DNA of 64,000 nt from Pedobacter sp. R20-19 (GTDB lineage: Bacteria; Bacteroidota; Bacteroidia; Sphingobacteriales; Sphingobacteriaceae), in the NCBI RefSeq assembly GCF_000708265.2, contig NZ_JCKI01000008.1, positions 186,001 to 250,000 of the forward strand, in the 5' to 3' direction. The notes below the pieces were generated by a model. The model was not told the origin of the DNA and made no database searches. It saw only the letters and a program-made list of their open reading frames with translations. This document shows, one piece after another, positions 34,694-44,500 of the stretch. Numbering within the stretch: the stretch's first letter is position 1; each line of letters begins with the position of its first letter. The translations under genes were made by a program, and so were the position numbers.

Positions 34694-36244
34694 TTGGTAA
34701 AAGAATTAATTATCAATTCGACTCCTGCCGGAGTTACCATAGCATTGATTGAAGACAAACAACTTGTTGAGCTTCACAAAGAACAAATCAATAATAACTA
34801 CGCTGTAGGCGATATTTATTTAGGCCGCATTAAAAAAATTATGCCCGGCCTGAATGCTGCTTTCGTGGACGTAGGTTATGAAAAAGATGCCTTTTTGCAT
34901 TATTTTGATTTGGGGCCTCAGGTACAATCTTTAATCAAGCTAACTAAAATCAAGCGTAATGGCTCGGTTACAGGCACATTATTAGATCATTTAAAGCTGG
35001 AAGCCGACATTAATAAGGCAGGCAAAATCTCTGATGTGCTGGCAAAAAACATGCTTCTTCCTGTACAAATTGCGAAAGAACCAATTTCTACAAAAGGACC
35101 ACGTTTGAGTTCCGACATTTCAATTGCCGGCAGGTATGTGGTACTGGTGCCCTTCTCCAATACCATATCTGTATCAAAAAAAATTAAAAGTAATACCGAA
35201 CGTAATCGTTTAAAGAAGATTATTGAAAGTATTAAACCTCAAAATTTTGGGGTAATTATCAGAACTGTTTCTGAAGGCCGAGGAGTTGCCGAAATGCAAA
35301 AAGATTTATTAGATCTAATTGCAAAATGGGAAAATTTCATTAAAAAGGTACCTTCTACCGAACCTTCAAAAAGGGTTTGGGGAGAAATGGACAGATCATC
35401 TACGTTAATTCGTGATATTCTGAATCCTGATTTTACAAACGTTTACGTGAGCGCGCCAGAGCTGTTCGATGATATTCGTTCTTATGTACATGATATTTCT
35501 CCTGAAATGGAAAAAATCGTGAAACTGTACAAACAGAAAGAGCCTATATTTGATCACTTCGGAATAGAAAAGCAGATTAAAAATGCTTTCGGAAAAACAG
35601 TAAACTTACCAGGTGGTGCTTATTTAGTAGTAGAGCACACCGAAGCACTTCACGTAATAGATGTGAATAGTGGAAACCGTACGGCCAGTAAAGAAAACCA
35701 GGAGGAAAATGCTTTACAGGTAAATAAAGAGGCGGCAAAAGAAATTGCCCGACAGTTGCGCTTGCGTGATATGGGCGGCATTGTGGTCATCGATTTCATC
35801 GATATGCACAAGCCAACAAACCGTAAAATACTATTCGATTATTTGCGTGAGCTGATGTTATTGGATAGAGCCAAACACACTATTTTGCCTCCAAGCAAAT
35901 TTGGTTTGGTACAAATCACCAGACAACGTGTTCGTCCGGAGATGAATATTGTTACGGTAGAAAAATGTCCGGCTTGTGGTGGAACCGGAGAAATTAAAGC
36001 AAGTATTGTTTTAATGGATGATATTGAGAATAACCTTAATTATATTTTACGTGAGCAAAATGAAAAAGGAGTAACATTAAGTGTGCACCCTTACATTGAA
36101 GCTTACATTACTAAAGGAATCTTCAACTTACAACGCCGCTGGTTCTTTAAATATGGCCAGTGGATTAAAGTTAAAGCACAATCATCATACTATCTAAATG
36201 AGTTTCATTTTATCTCATCAAAAGATGAAGAAATAAAATTATAA
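34694..36244 (+). CDS. rng: Ribonuclease E/G family endoribonuclease
   Basis: A 516-aa RNase. An S1 domain (VGDIYLGRIKKIMPGLNAAF, near residues 32-51) lies at the N-terminus; the RNase E/G core has HVIDVNSGN and GGIVVIDFIDM, whose Asp residues bind the catalytic metal, and CPACGGTGEI, the Zn-link Cys pair. The length matches RNase G; the long scaffold tail of RNase E is missing. The start is a TTG at 34694, since no ATG or GTG lies near and homologues begin with KELII. It processes rRNA and decays mRNA. Confidence 0.93.
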   Translation: MVKELIINSTPAGVTIALIEDKQLVELHKEQINNNYAVGDIYLGRIKKIMPGLNAAFVDVGYEKDAFLHYFDLGPQVQSLIKLTKIKRNGSVTGTLLDHLKLEADINKAGKISDVLAKNMLLPVQIAKEPISTKGPRLSSDISIAGRYVVLVPFSNTISVSKKIKSNTERNRLKKIIESIKPQNFGVIIRTVSEGRGVAEMQKDLLDLIAKWENFIKKVPSTEPSKRVWGEMDRSSTLIRDILNPDFTNVYVSAPELFDDIRSYVHDISPEMEKIVKLYKQKEPIFDHFGIEKQIKNAFGKTVNLPGGAYLVVEHTEALHVIDVNSGNRTASKENQEENALQVNKEAAKEIARQLRLRDMGGIVVIDFIDMHKPTNRKILFDYLRELMLLDRAKHTILPPSKFGLVQITRQRVRPEMNIVTVEKCPACGGTGEIKASIVLMDDIENNLNYILREQNEKGVTLSVHPYIEAYITKGIFNLQRRWFFKYGQWIKVKAQSSYYLNEFHFISSKDEEIKL

Positions 36245-36266
36245 ACTTGAAAACACACCTTCAACA

Positions 36267-36295
36267 AAAGCCTGAATCTAAAAAATTCAGGCTTT
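36267..36295 (+). terminator. Terminator of rng
   Basis: Eleven-base perfect arms around a seven-base loop followed by T-rich DNA, 23 bases after the stop. Confidence 0.85.
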
Positions 36296-36371
36296 TTGCT
36301 TTTGAAGTGGTTTCATCTGCATACCATATTAATGTAGAAATACCTTTTAATAGCAGCGACATTGAATATGC

Positions 36372-36435
36372 TGTCATGCTGAGGCATAAAGCATCTGCAA
36401 ACGATGAAACAGATTCTTCGTGCCTCAGAATGACA
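36372..36435. repeat. Imperfect 64-base palindrome of a probable dispersed repeat
   Basis: Outer arms TGTCATGCTGAGGCA and TGCCTCAGAATGACA pair over 15 bases with one mismatch, and the inner part (GCATCTG, CAGATTC) continues the stem for about 14 more positions. I recall similar GTCATGCTGAGG...CTCAGAATGAC units between genes in Bacteroidota. Confidence 0.65.
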
Positions 36436-36506
36436 AAAGTTTTTCAAAAAGATGTAACCAAATGCGGAACCGAAGCTAAATAGTTCAACTTTTTTCCATT
36501 CAACTA

Positions 36507-36537
36507 TTTGATAATAAAAGTTTTCTATCTATCTTTG
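36507..36537 (+). promoter_or_regulatory. Promoter of the rplM-rpsI-rpsB(-tsf) operon
   Basis: TTTG (36507-36510), exactly 19 bases, TATCTTTG (36530-36537). Both elements fully match the consensus. The leader of about 48 bases contains the small inverted repeat CCCAATTTTAATGGG. Confidence 0.85.
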
Positions 36538-36591
36538 CAGTCCCAATTTTAATGGGAATAATAAATTGTTTAATAAATTAAATACAAGCAA

Positions 36592-37035
36592 GTGAATACG
36601 TTAAGTTACAAAACTGTCTCGGCCAATGCGAAAACTGTTAACAAACAGTGGATTGTTGTTGATGCGCAAGGCGAGATTTTGGGGCGCTTGTCATCGAAGA
36701 TCGCTATGATCATCCGTGGTAAAAACAAGCCTGAGTACACCCCACACGTAGATTGCGGAGATAACGTAATTGTTATCAATGCAGACAAGGTTAAATTGAC
36801 AGGAAACAAATTCAGCGAAAAGCAATATGTTTCTTATACTGGTTATCCAGGTGGTCAACGTTTTATCTCTCCAAAAGAGTTAATGGCGAAACACCCTCAA
36901 CGTGTAATCGAGAAAGCGGTACGTGGTATGTTACCGAAAACTAAATTGGGTAAAAAATTATACACTAATCTTTTTGTGTATGCAGGTGAAAACCACCCAC
37001 ATTCAGCTCAATCTCCAAAAACCATTAAACTTTAA
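36592..37035 (+). CDS. rplM: 50S ribosomal protein L13
   Basis: A 147-aa ribosomal protein, first gene of the L13-S9-S2 operon. Landmarks: WIVVDAQGEILGRLSSKIA, GDNVIVINADKV, and the C-terminal AGENHPHSAQ. The start is a GTG at 36592; no ATG is available before the first conserved residues. The promoter at 36507-36537 is among the best in the window. Confidence 0.97.
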   Translation: MNTLSYKTVSANAKTVNKQWIVVDAQGEILGRLSSKIAMIIRGKNKPEYTPHVDCGDNVIVINADKVKLTGNKFSEKQYVSYTGYPGGQRFISPKELMAKHPQRVIEKAVRGMLPKTKLGKKLYTNLFVYAGENHPHSAQSPKTIKL

Positions 37036-37038
37036 GAA

Positions 37039-37425
37039 ATGTCAGTTACTAACACTTCAGGAAGAAGAAAAACAGCTGTTGCACGTATCTACTTAAAAGA
37101 TGGTGCTGGCGAAATTACCGTTAACGGTAAAGACCACAAAGTATATTTCCCAACTTTACCGTTGCAATATATCGTAAACCAAAGTTTAGAAGTTTCTGAA
37201 CTTACTGGTCGTTATGATATCACTGTAAATGTACAAGGTGGTGGAGTAAAAGGACAAGCAGAAGCTGTTCGTTTAGCTATTGCTAAAGCGATTGTTGAAC
37301 TAGATGCGGAGAAAAAACCTGCATTACGTGCTAAAGGCCTAATGACGCGTGATATGCGTATGGTTGAGCGTAAAAAACCAGGACGTGCAAAAGCCCGTAA
37401 GAAATTCCAATTCAGTAAACGTTAA
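37039..37425 (+). CDS. rpsI: 30S ribosomal protein S9
   Basis: A 128-aa ribosomal protein that begins three bases after rplM. Signature GRRKTAVARIYL at the N-terminus and the C-terminal tail KKPGRAKARKKFQFSKR, whose last Lys-Arg reaches the P-site tRNA anticodon loop. Standard length and order. Confidence 0.97.
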   Translation: MSVTNTSGRRKTAVARIYLKDGAGEITVNGKDHKVYFPTLPLQYIVNQSLEVSELTGRYDITVNVQGGGVKGQAEAVRLAIAKAIVELDAEKKPALRAKGLMTRDMRMVERKKPGRAKARKKFQFSKR

Positions 37426-37443
37426 TCACAGGAGGCAAAGACA

Positions 37444-38277
37444 ATGGCAAGAACAACTTATCAAGACTTATTGGATGCAGGTGTACACTTTGGTCACCTT
37501 ACCCGTAAATGGAATCCAAAAATGGCTCCTTACATTTTCATGGAGCGTAATGGAATTCACATTATAGATTTAAATAAAACATTAACTAAAACTGAAGAAG
37601 CTGCGGCTGCGATTAAACAAATCGTAAAATCAGGACGTAAAGTTTTATTTGTTTCAACAAAAAAACAAGCAAAAGGAATCGTAGCTGAACAAGCTAAGAA
37701 AGTAAATATGCCTTTCGTAACCGAGCGTTGGTTAGGTGGTATGTTAACCAACTTTGCTACTGTTCGTAAGTCAATCAAAAAGATGTCTAACATCGATAAA
37801 ATGACTAAAGACGGTACTTATTCTATCTTATCTAAGAAAGAACGTTTGATGATTCAACGTGAACGTATTAAATTGGAATCACTTTTAGGTGGTATTGCTG
37901 ATTTAAACCGTTTACCTGCAGCTTTATTCTTAATTGACGTTAAGAAAGAACACATCGCAGTTACTGAAGCGTTAAAATTAAACATCCCTACTTTTGCGAT
38001 GGTTGATACTAACTCTGATCCTTCAAACATCGATTTCCCTATTCCAGCGAATGATGATGCAACTAAATCAATCTCTTTAATTACTGATGTAATTATCAAA
38101 GCAATTGAAGAAGGTTTAGATGAACGCAAACGTGAGAAAGATGACGAAGCAGAAAAAGAAGCAGTAGCGGCTAAAGCTGCAGCTGATGCGCCAGAGGTTA
38201 AAGAACCAAGACGTAAAAAAACTGCTGAAGCTGAAGTTGAAGCATCTTCATCAGAAGAAACTAAAACAGAAGAATAA
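37444..38277 (+). CDS. rpsB: 30S ribosomal protein S2
   Basis: A 277-aa ribosomal protein that sits at the 30S head-body junction. Landmarks: LLDAGVHFGHLTRKWNPKM (near residues 7-25) and the PTFAMVDTNSDPSNIDFPIPANDDA signature region. The last 50 residues are an Ala/Glu/Lys-rich low-complexity tail that E. coli S2 does not have. An AGGAGG sequence stands before the start, stronger than usual for this genome. Confidence 0.96.
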   Translation: MARTTYQDLLDAGVHFGHLTRKWNPKMAPYIFMERNGIHIIDLNKTLTKTEEAAAAIKQIVKSGRKVLFVSTKKQAKGIVAEQAKKVNMPFVTERWLGGMLTNFATVRKSIKKMSNIDKMTKDGTYSILSKKERLMIQRERIKLESLLGGIADLNRLPAALFLIDVKKEHIAVTEALKLNIPTFAMVDTNSDPSNIDFPIPANDDATKSISLITDVIIKAIEEGLDERKREKDDEAEKEAVAAKAAADAPEVKEPRRKKTAEAEVEASSSEETKTEE

Positions 38278-38370
38278 CCCCCAACCCCTAAAGGGGAGTA
38301 AAAGGTTACAAATTCAAAATTCATAAAATTATTTAATCACTCGCAAGCCCCCTTCAGGGGGTTTGGGGGT
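38278..38370. repeat. Inverted pair of REP-like GC-rich elements between rpsB and tsf
   Basis: Element one (38278-38299) reads CCCCCAACCCCTAAAGGGGA; element two (38346-38370) is its inverted relative, GCCCCCTTCAGGGGGTTTGG and more. Each is itself a hairpin, and the two can pair with each other. They stand out against the AT-rich surroundings. Confidence 0.75.
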
Positions 38371-38384
38371 AAAAAGGAAATAAA

Positions 38385-39230
38385 ATGTCTACAGTACAAA
38401 TTACTGCCGCTGATGTAAACAAATTGCGCCAACAAACTGGTGCAGGTATGATGGATTGCAAAAAAGCTTTAGTAGAAGCTAATGGCGATTTCGAAGCAGC
38501 TGTTGATTTATTGCGCAAAAAAGGTCAAAAAGTATCTGCCGCTCGTTCTGGTAATGCAACTTCTGAAGGTCTGGTATCAATCAATGTTTCAGCAGATGGC
38601 ACAAATGGTAAATTAGTTGCTTTAGCTTGTGAAACTGAACCAGTTTCTAAAGTTGAAGATTTCCGTAATCTAGCTCAGGCTGTTTTAGCTGCAGCAGTTG
38701 CTAACAATCCTTCTACTACTGAAGAATTATCAGCAATTACTTTGGAAGATGGACGTACAGTTGCTGAAACCATAACTGAACTAACCGGTAAAATCGGAGA
38801 GAAAATCGTTATTCAGGAGTACGCAAATGTATCTGGCGAAAAAATCGTTTCTTATATCCATTCTAATGGTAAAATGGGCGTTTTAGTAGTATTTGAAGGT
38901 GCTAATGGCGCAGATATTACTGAAGCTGGTAAAGATGTTGCAATGCAAATTGCTGCAATGAACCCAGTTGCTGTTGATAAAGACGGTGTTGATCCTGCTA
39001 CTATTCAACGTGAAATTGAAATTGCTAAAGATGTAATCCGTCAAGAAGGCAAACCAGAAGAAATGGTTGAAAAAATTGCTGCTGGTAAATTGAACAAATT
39101 CTATAAAGACAGTACTTTATTAAACCAGGAGTTTGTTAAAGACAGTTCAGTAGATGTTCGTAAATTCTTAGATAATACATCTAAAGGTTTAACAGTATCT
39201 GCTTTCAAACGTGTTCAATTAGGTGCATAA
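38385..39230 (+). CDS. tsf: Elongation factor Ts
   Basis: A 281-aa nucleotide exchange factor for EF-Tu. The N-terminal UBA-like segment contains VNKLRQQTGAGMMDCKKALV, and the core contains the TDF-type dimer region in family position. Two similar core halves follow, and the C-terminal FLDNTSKGLTVSAFKRVQLG closes it. It follows rpsB as in most bacteria, but 107 bases with REP-like hairpins lie between. Confidence 0.95.
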   Translation: MSTVQITAADVNKLRQQTGAGMMDCKKALVEANGDFEAAVDLLRKKGQKVSAARSGNATSEGLVSINVSADGTNGKLVALACETEPVSKVEDFRNLAQAVLAAAVANNPSTTEELSAITLEDGRTVAETITELTGKIGEKIVIQEYANVSGEKIVSYIHSNGKMGVLVVFEGANGADITEAGKDVAMQIAAMNPVAVDKDGVDPATIQREIEIAKDVIRQEGKPEEMVEKIAAGKLNKFYKDSTLLNQEFVKDSSVDVRKFLDNTSKGLTVSAFKRVQLGA

Positions 39231-39246
39231 GCATTTGAAATAATAT

Positions 39247-39280
39247 AAAATCCGGTTAGCTAAAAAGTTAACCGGATTTT
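39247..39280 (+). terminator. Terminator after tsf
   Basis: Twelve-base perfect arms around a ten-base loop, then nine or more T; 17 bases after the stop. Confidence 0.92.
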
Positions 39281-39390
39281 TTTTTGTCCAAATTATTCCA
39301 GCAATTTAGTTAACATAGTATTACAATTAAAGCATAAAACTTAAATTCAGCGGTCAACTTAGTAACTTAGACGAGTAAAAACAAAATCTT

Positions 39391-40476
39391 ATGCTCAACA
39401 TTCCTAATGCTAAATTTTATGCTGATGATATTTTACAAAAAGAACAAAGCATCAGTATCCATAATGGTAAAATTTCATCAATCGAAAAATCAGTTTCTAA
39501 CTTAACGGATGAATATGTTCTTCCAGGATTGATTGACCTTCAGATTTACGGAGCAGGGGGAAAACTGTTTTCTGCAGAACCTACAGTAGAATCGCTGAAA
39601 ATTATAGAAGACAATCTGCTAAAAAAAGGTACTACAGGTTTCCTCGCTTGTATGGCCACTAACGCTCCAGAAGTTTTTAAAGCCTGTATCACGGCTGCAA
39701 AGGAATATCGTTCATCTGCCAGAAACTTATTAGGCTTGCACCTAGAAGGACCTTTCTTAAATCCAAAACGTTTGGGTGCACACGTACCTGCCTTTGTAAG
39801 AAAGGCTACCTTAGATGAAATAAAATCGCTCCTGGATTTTGGTGACGGTGTGATTAAAATGATGACCATCGCACCTGAAATAAATGATGACGAAGTAATC
39901 CAATATCTTTTAGATCATGATGTGGTGGTTTCATTAGGGCACAGCAATGCTACCTTTGCCGAAGCCACTGAAGCATATAACCAAGGTATCCAAACCACTA
40001 CACACCTTTTTAATGCCATGACGCCAATTCATCATCGTGAGCCCGGGATTCCAACCGCCTTCTTTAATCATGATCAGGCCATGGCGAGTATTATTGTAGA
40101 TGGTAAACATGTAGATTTTGAAGTTGTAAAGTGGGCACATAAGCTCGCTGGTGACAGATTGTTTTTAATTACAGATGCCGTTACCCCTTGTACAACGGGT
40201 CCTTATCAACACATTGAAAAAGATGATAAATTTGTAATGCCTGACGGAACACTTTCAGGATCATCCTTAACCATGTTACAAGCCATTAAAAACTGTGTCA
40301 ATTATTGTGGCATCAACCTGGCTGATGCCATAAAAATGGCCAGCCAATACCCTGCAAAATTAATAGGCTTAGAAAATTTTACAGGAAAGATTGAAGCAGG
40401 ATGTCAGGCTGACTTGCTTATTTTAGATGAGAATTTAAATTTAAAGAATGTAATCTTCAAGGGAGCGTTACAATAA
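39391..40476 (+). CDS. nagA: N-acetylglucosamine-6-phosphate deacetylase
   Basis: A 361-aa amidohydrolase that removes acetate from GlcNAc-6-P, feeding amino sugar from wall or chitin turnover to the GlmS product pool. The TIM-barrel motifs are visible: LPGLIDLQIYGAGG, LGLHLEGPFLNPKRLGAH, GHSNATFAEA, TTHLFNAMTP and the catalytic Asp in LITDAVTP. It is 20 bases before the phosphodiesterase gene. No nagB is in the window. Confidence 0.94.
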   Translation: MLNIPNAKFYADDILQKEQSISIHNGKISSIEKSVSNLTDEYVLPGLIDLQIYGAGGKLFSAEPTVESLKIIEDNLLKKGTTGFLACMATNAPEVFKACITAAKEYRSSARNLLGLHLEGPFLNPKRLGAHVPAFVRKATLDEIKSLLDFGDGVIKMMTIAPEINDDEVIQYLLDHDVVVSLGHSNATFAEATEAYNQGIQTTTHLFNAMTPIHHREPGIPTAFFNHDQAMASIIVDGKHVDFEVVKWAHKLAGDRLFLITDAVTPCTTGPYQHIEKDDKFVMPDGTLSGSSLTMLQAIKNCVNYCGINLADAIKMASQYPAKLIGLENFTGKIEAGCQADLLILDENLNLKNVIFKGALQ

Positions 40477-40496
40477 ATCAATTCAAACCCATAACG

Positions 40497-41459
40497 ATGT
40501 TAAAAAAGCACAGCCTGATTTTAATGCTTTTACTAGTGATCTCCATCAACGCCTGGTCACAGAAAAAGGATTATACCTTTAAAATCATACCGCTAGGTGT
40601 AAAAGGTGGCGATGATGAAAGTAATTTATCATCATACATGCTGGCTCCAAATGGCAGCAATCATTTTATTTGCCTGGATGCAGGAACCATTAATGCGGGC
40701 ATTCAGAAAGCCATAGACAATAAAACATTAAAAGGCATTAGTGAAGACATTCAACGCAGACAAATTAAGGGCTATTTAATATCGCATGCACATTTAGATC
40801 ATGTTGCCGGGCTCATTATAAATTCTCCTGCAGATACAACCAAGAATATTTATGGAATATCATCCGTTTTAAATATCCTCAGAGATAAATACTTTACCTG
40901 GGATGCCTGGGCAAATTTCGGAAACGAAGGTGAAAAACCTCAACTTAAAAAATATACTTATAACACTTTAGAAGAAGGACTTACTTATCCACTGGCTGAA
41001 ACTGAAATGAAAGTTCGTGCTTTTGAACTCAGCCATGGTAAGCCTTATAAAAGTACTGCATTTTTAATTCAGGCAAAAGATAACTACGTTTTATATCTGG
41101 GTGATACTGGTGCAGATGAAATAGAAAAATCTGACAAACTTTCAAAGTTATGGCAGGAAGTGGCTCCTCTTATTATTACTGGTAAACTGAAGGCAATATT
41201 TCTGGAAGTTTCTTTTCCAAATGATCAACCTGACAACCAATTATTTGGCCATCTTACTCCCCGGCTATTCTTTAATGAGTTTGCAAAATTGCAAAATGTA
41301 ACAAGTCTTGAAGCGATGAAAAAGGTATCTTTCATTGTTACACATAGGAAACCTCCGCAAAAAAATATACTTAAAATAAAAGAGCAATTACTGATGCTTA
41401 ATACGGCTGGATTTAAATTAATATTCCCCGATCAAGGAAAGCTATTAACAATATATTAA
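40497..41459 (+). CDS. Secreted class II 3',5'-cyclic-nucleotide phosphodiesterase
   Basis: A 320-aa protein with a signal peptide (MLKKHSLILMLLLVISINAWSQ, residues 1-22) and a metallo-beta-lactamase-type core. HAHLDHVAGL near residues 98-107 is the H-x-H-x-D-H metal signature of class II phosphodiesterases (yeast PDE1, Vibrio CpdP). Further His/Asp ligands occur in ELSHGKPYKS, YLGDTGADE and THRKPP. The predicted site of action is the periplasm or outside, so it may use external cAMP. It lies 20 bases after nagA. Confidence 0.88.
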   Translation: MLKKHSLILMLLLVISINAWSQKKDYTFKIIPLGVKGGDDESNLSSYMLAPNGSNHFICLDAGTINAGIQKAIDNKTLKGISEDIQRRQIKGYLISHAHLDHVAGLIINSPADTTKNIYGISSVLNILRDKYFTWDAWANFGNEGEKPQLKKYTYNTLEEGLTYPLAETEMKVRAFELSHGKPYKSTAFLIQAKDNYVLYLGDTGADEIEKSDKLSKLWQEVAPLIITGKLKAIFLEVSFPNDQPDNQLFGHLTPRLFFNEFAKLQNVTSLEAMKKVSFIVTHRKPPQKNILKIKEQLLMLNTAGFKLIFPDQGKLLTIY

Positions 41460-41492
41460 CATAAGTAACATATTGGATACAGAAAGTGAATG

Positions 41493-41500
41493 TACTTTTG
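41493..41500 (+). promoter_or_regulatory. -7 element of the Oar-like receptor gene
   Basis: TACTTTTG fully matches TAnnTTTG; an ATTG lies 17 bases upstream (41472-41475), a little close. Transcription would start near 41507, seven bases before the ATG at 41514, so the leader is very short. Confidence 0.6.
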
Positions 41501-41513
41501 TGAAAAAAAATTC

Positions 41514-44500
41514 ATGAAAAAAACCTTACTTTTATTTATTCCATTTATATTTTTAATTTTTTTAAAGATAGATGCAGTAGCTCAAAATGAAACAACGGCG
41601 TCTATAAATGGTACCGTAGCAGATACCAAAGGACCAATCAGCGGTGCTACGGTAATTGCCATTCACGAACCTTCTGGTTCTCGTTATGCTACATCTACCC
41701 GATCTGATGGTCGCTATAATTTACCTGCCATGCGTATTGGTGGCCCCTATTCTATTACCGTATCTTTTATTGGTTTTAAAAATCAGGTACAACGTATAGA
41801 GAAATTAGCACTTGGACAAAGCTCTACCTTAGACATCATCTTAAGTGAAGATGCAAATAATCTATCAGAGGTAATGGTATCTGGTAAGCAGAGTAAAATT
41901 TTCAATTCAGGCAGAACAGGTGCATCACAAAACATCTCCAGAACGGCAATTCAAAATTTACCAACCTTAAATAGAAGCTTTACAGATTTTGTGAAGCTTA
42001 CACCCCAGTTTTCTTTACAATTTGGTAGTCCGAGTATTGCCGGGAGAAGTAATCTCGCCAATAATTTTACTGTAGATGGTGCATTATTTAATAACGCATT
42101 TGGTTTACAAGGTACAATTGGTAGCCAAACTGGCTCTCAACCCATTAACATGGATGCCTTCGAAGAAATTACAGTAAATATTGCTCCATATGATATCCGC
42201 CAAAGTGGATTTACTGGTGCAGCCATAAATGCAGTAACCAGAAGTGGTACCAATGAATTTCAAGGCTCATTGAACACATATTACAGAAATCAAGACCTGG
42301 TGAGTGACTACAACTATGCAAACCTTAAAGTGCCGGTAACCAATTTCAACTTAAAAGGTTATGGATTTACTTTTGGTGGCCCTATTATTAAAAACAAATT
42401 ATTTTTCTTCGCAAGTGGTGAATTAGAAAGAAGATCAGATCCTGGAACAGGCTTTACAGCATCAAGAGGTGGAAGTACGGGCCCAAATATTTCGCAGGCT
42501 AAAGGAGAAGACCTGGATAAATTGAGTACTTTCTTAAAAACATTGGGCTATGATGCTGGTGGATATGAAAATTACGCATTGAAAACAAGAAGCGACAAAT
42601 TATCTGCCAAATTGGATTATAATATTGATGACAAAAATACCCTAAGTTTAAAATATTTTTATTTCAGGTCATACAAAGATATTTTACCAAGCAACAGTGG
42701 AGCACCAAAAAACAACCGTCAACCATCACAACTTGGGCTTCCATTTCAGTCTGCAGGATATGGCATCAACAATAATATGGATAATGTTAACCTGGAGTTT
42801 AGAACACGTTTCAATAATAAATTCTCTAACCAGTTAACAGTGGGTTATAATAACATGAACGATTTCAGGGAATCTAAAGGGAACAAACCTTTTCCGCTGG
42901 TTGATATTATGAACCCTGATGGAAGTTCTTACACTGCTTTTGGTTACGAACCATTTACTGCATTTAACAGTTTAAAAACCAAAGTTTATCAGGTTACAGA
43001 TAACTTTAACATTTATGCCGGCCGTCATGAAATTACACTCGGAGCCAACTATGAAGGATATAGAACCAGCAATGGTTTTGCGCCAAACTACTATGGTACT
43101 TATACTTTCAAAAGTTTAGATGATTTTTACAATAGTGCCAACAATGGTGTCTCCAACGCCACACGTTATCAGGTTCAGTATTCTGTATTGCCTGATGGAT
43201 CATTTCCTTATGCAGAAATTCAATCCAATATGTATGGCTTATATGCACAAGATGCTTTTACGGTTAGTGATCAATTAAAATTAACAGCTGGCTTACGTGC
43301 AGATTTAACAAATGTTTCTTCCTCATCTTTAATAAGCAATCCAAACGTAGAAAAGTTAACTTTTGAAAACGGCCAGAAAATTGATGTTGGCAGATTTCCT
43401 AAAAATGCCATATTATGGTCGCCACGTGTGGGCTTTAACTGGAATGTAAACAATACAGGAAAAACTCAGGTTAGAGGTGGAACTGGTTTATTTACAGGGC
43501 GACCTCCTTTGGTTTGGATTTCGAATCAAGCAAGTAATAATGGTGTTCAGTTTGGTTCAGAATCTATAGCTAATCCAACAAACAGACCTTTTACGCCCAA
43601 TGTTGATGCTTACCGCAATTTAAACAAATCTACCGCAGCAAATAATACCGCATACAATCTTGCTGTCGCTGATCAGAATTTTAAATTCATGCAGGTTTGG
43701 CGTTCCAATTTAGCCATTGATCAAAAATTACCCGCAGGCTTTACCGGAACACTTGAAGCCTTATATTCAAAAGATATCAACTCTGTTTATTTTCGCAATG
43801 CGAATTTAAATACGTCTGCATATACACTCCTACAAGGTGCTGATAATCGTCCAAGGTATACCGCTTCAAGAATTTATGGTTCAGCTACCCCAACACCTGC
43901 AAACCCAAATATATCTGATGCCATTGTGATGACCAATACCAATAAAGGCCATAGTTTATCCCTTACCGGAACCATATCGAAGGAATTTGCCGGAGGATTG
44001 TTTACAACAGCGGGTTATACTTATACAGATTCGAGATCGGTTAATGATGGCGGCTCTATTGCCCAATCCATGTGGAGAGATCGTCAGGTTTCTGGCAGCC
44101 CGAATACAGATGCGCTTTCTTATTCAAGCTACATGGTTAAAAACCGCTTTATTGCCTCTGTTGTGTATAGAAAAGAATATATCAACCATTTAGGAACAAC
44201 ATTTTCTATGTTTTATCAGCTGCAAGATGGCTTCAGGTATTCGTACACTTATGGTAATGATTTAAATAATGATGGTTTAAGTGGTAATGATTTAATTTTT
44301 GTTCCGGCAAATAAATCTGACATTGTTTTGGTGCCAGAAAATTCCGGAGATACGAGAACCACAGATCAATTATGGTCACAATTAAACAGTTACATTACTC
44401 AGGATAGCTATTTAAATCAAAGAAGAGGACAATATGCAGAAAGAAATGGCCTAGTTGGTAATGTTATCGGAACATTAGATATCCGCATTGCTCAAGATTT

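Noticed and set aside
36247..36483. 78-codon open frame after rng
   Set aside because: It consists of the rng terminator hairpin and the 64-base repeat; the translation has no family likeness and it starts two bases after the rng stop without a signal of its own.
41490..41513. Upstream ATG for the Oar-like gene
   Set aside because: It overlaps the TACTTTTG -7 element and would place Cys- and Lys-containing residues before a proper signal peptide.
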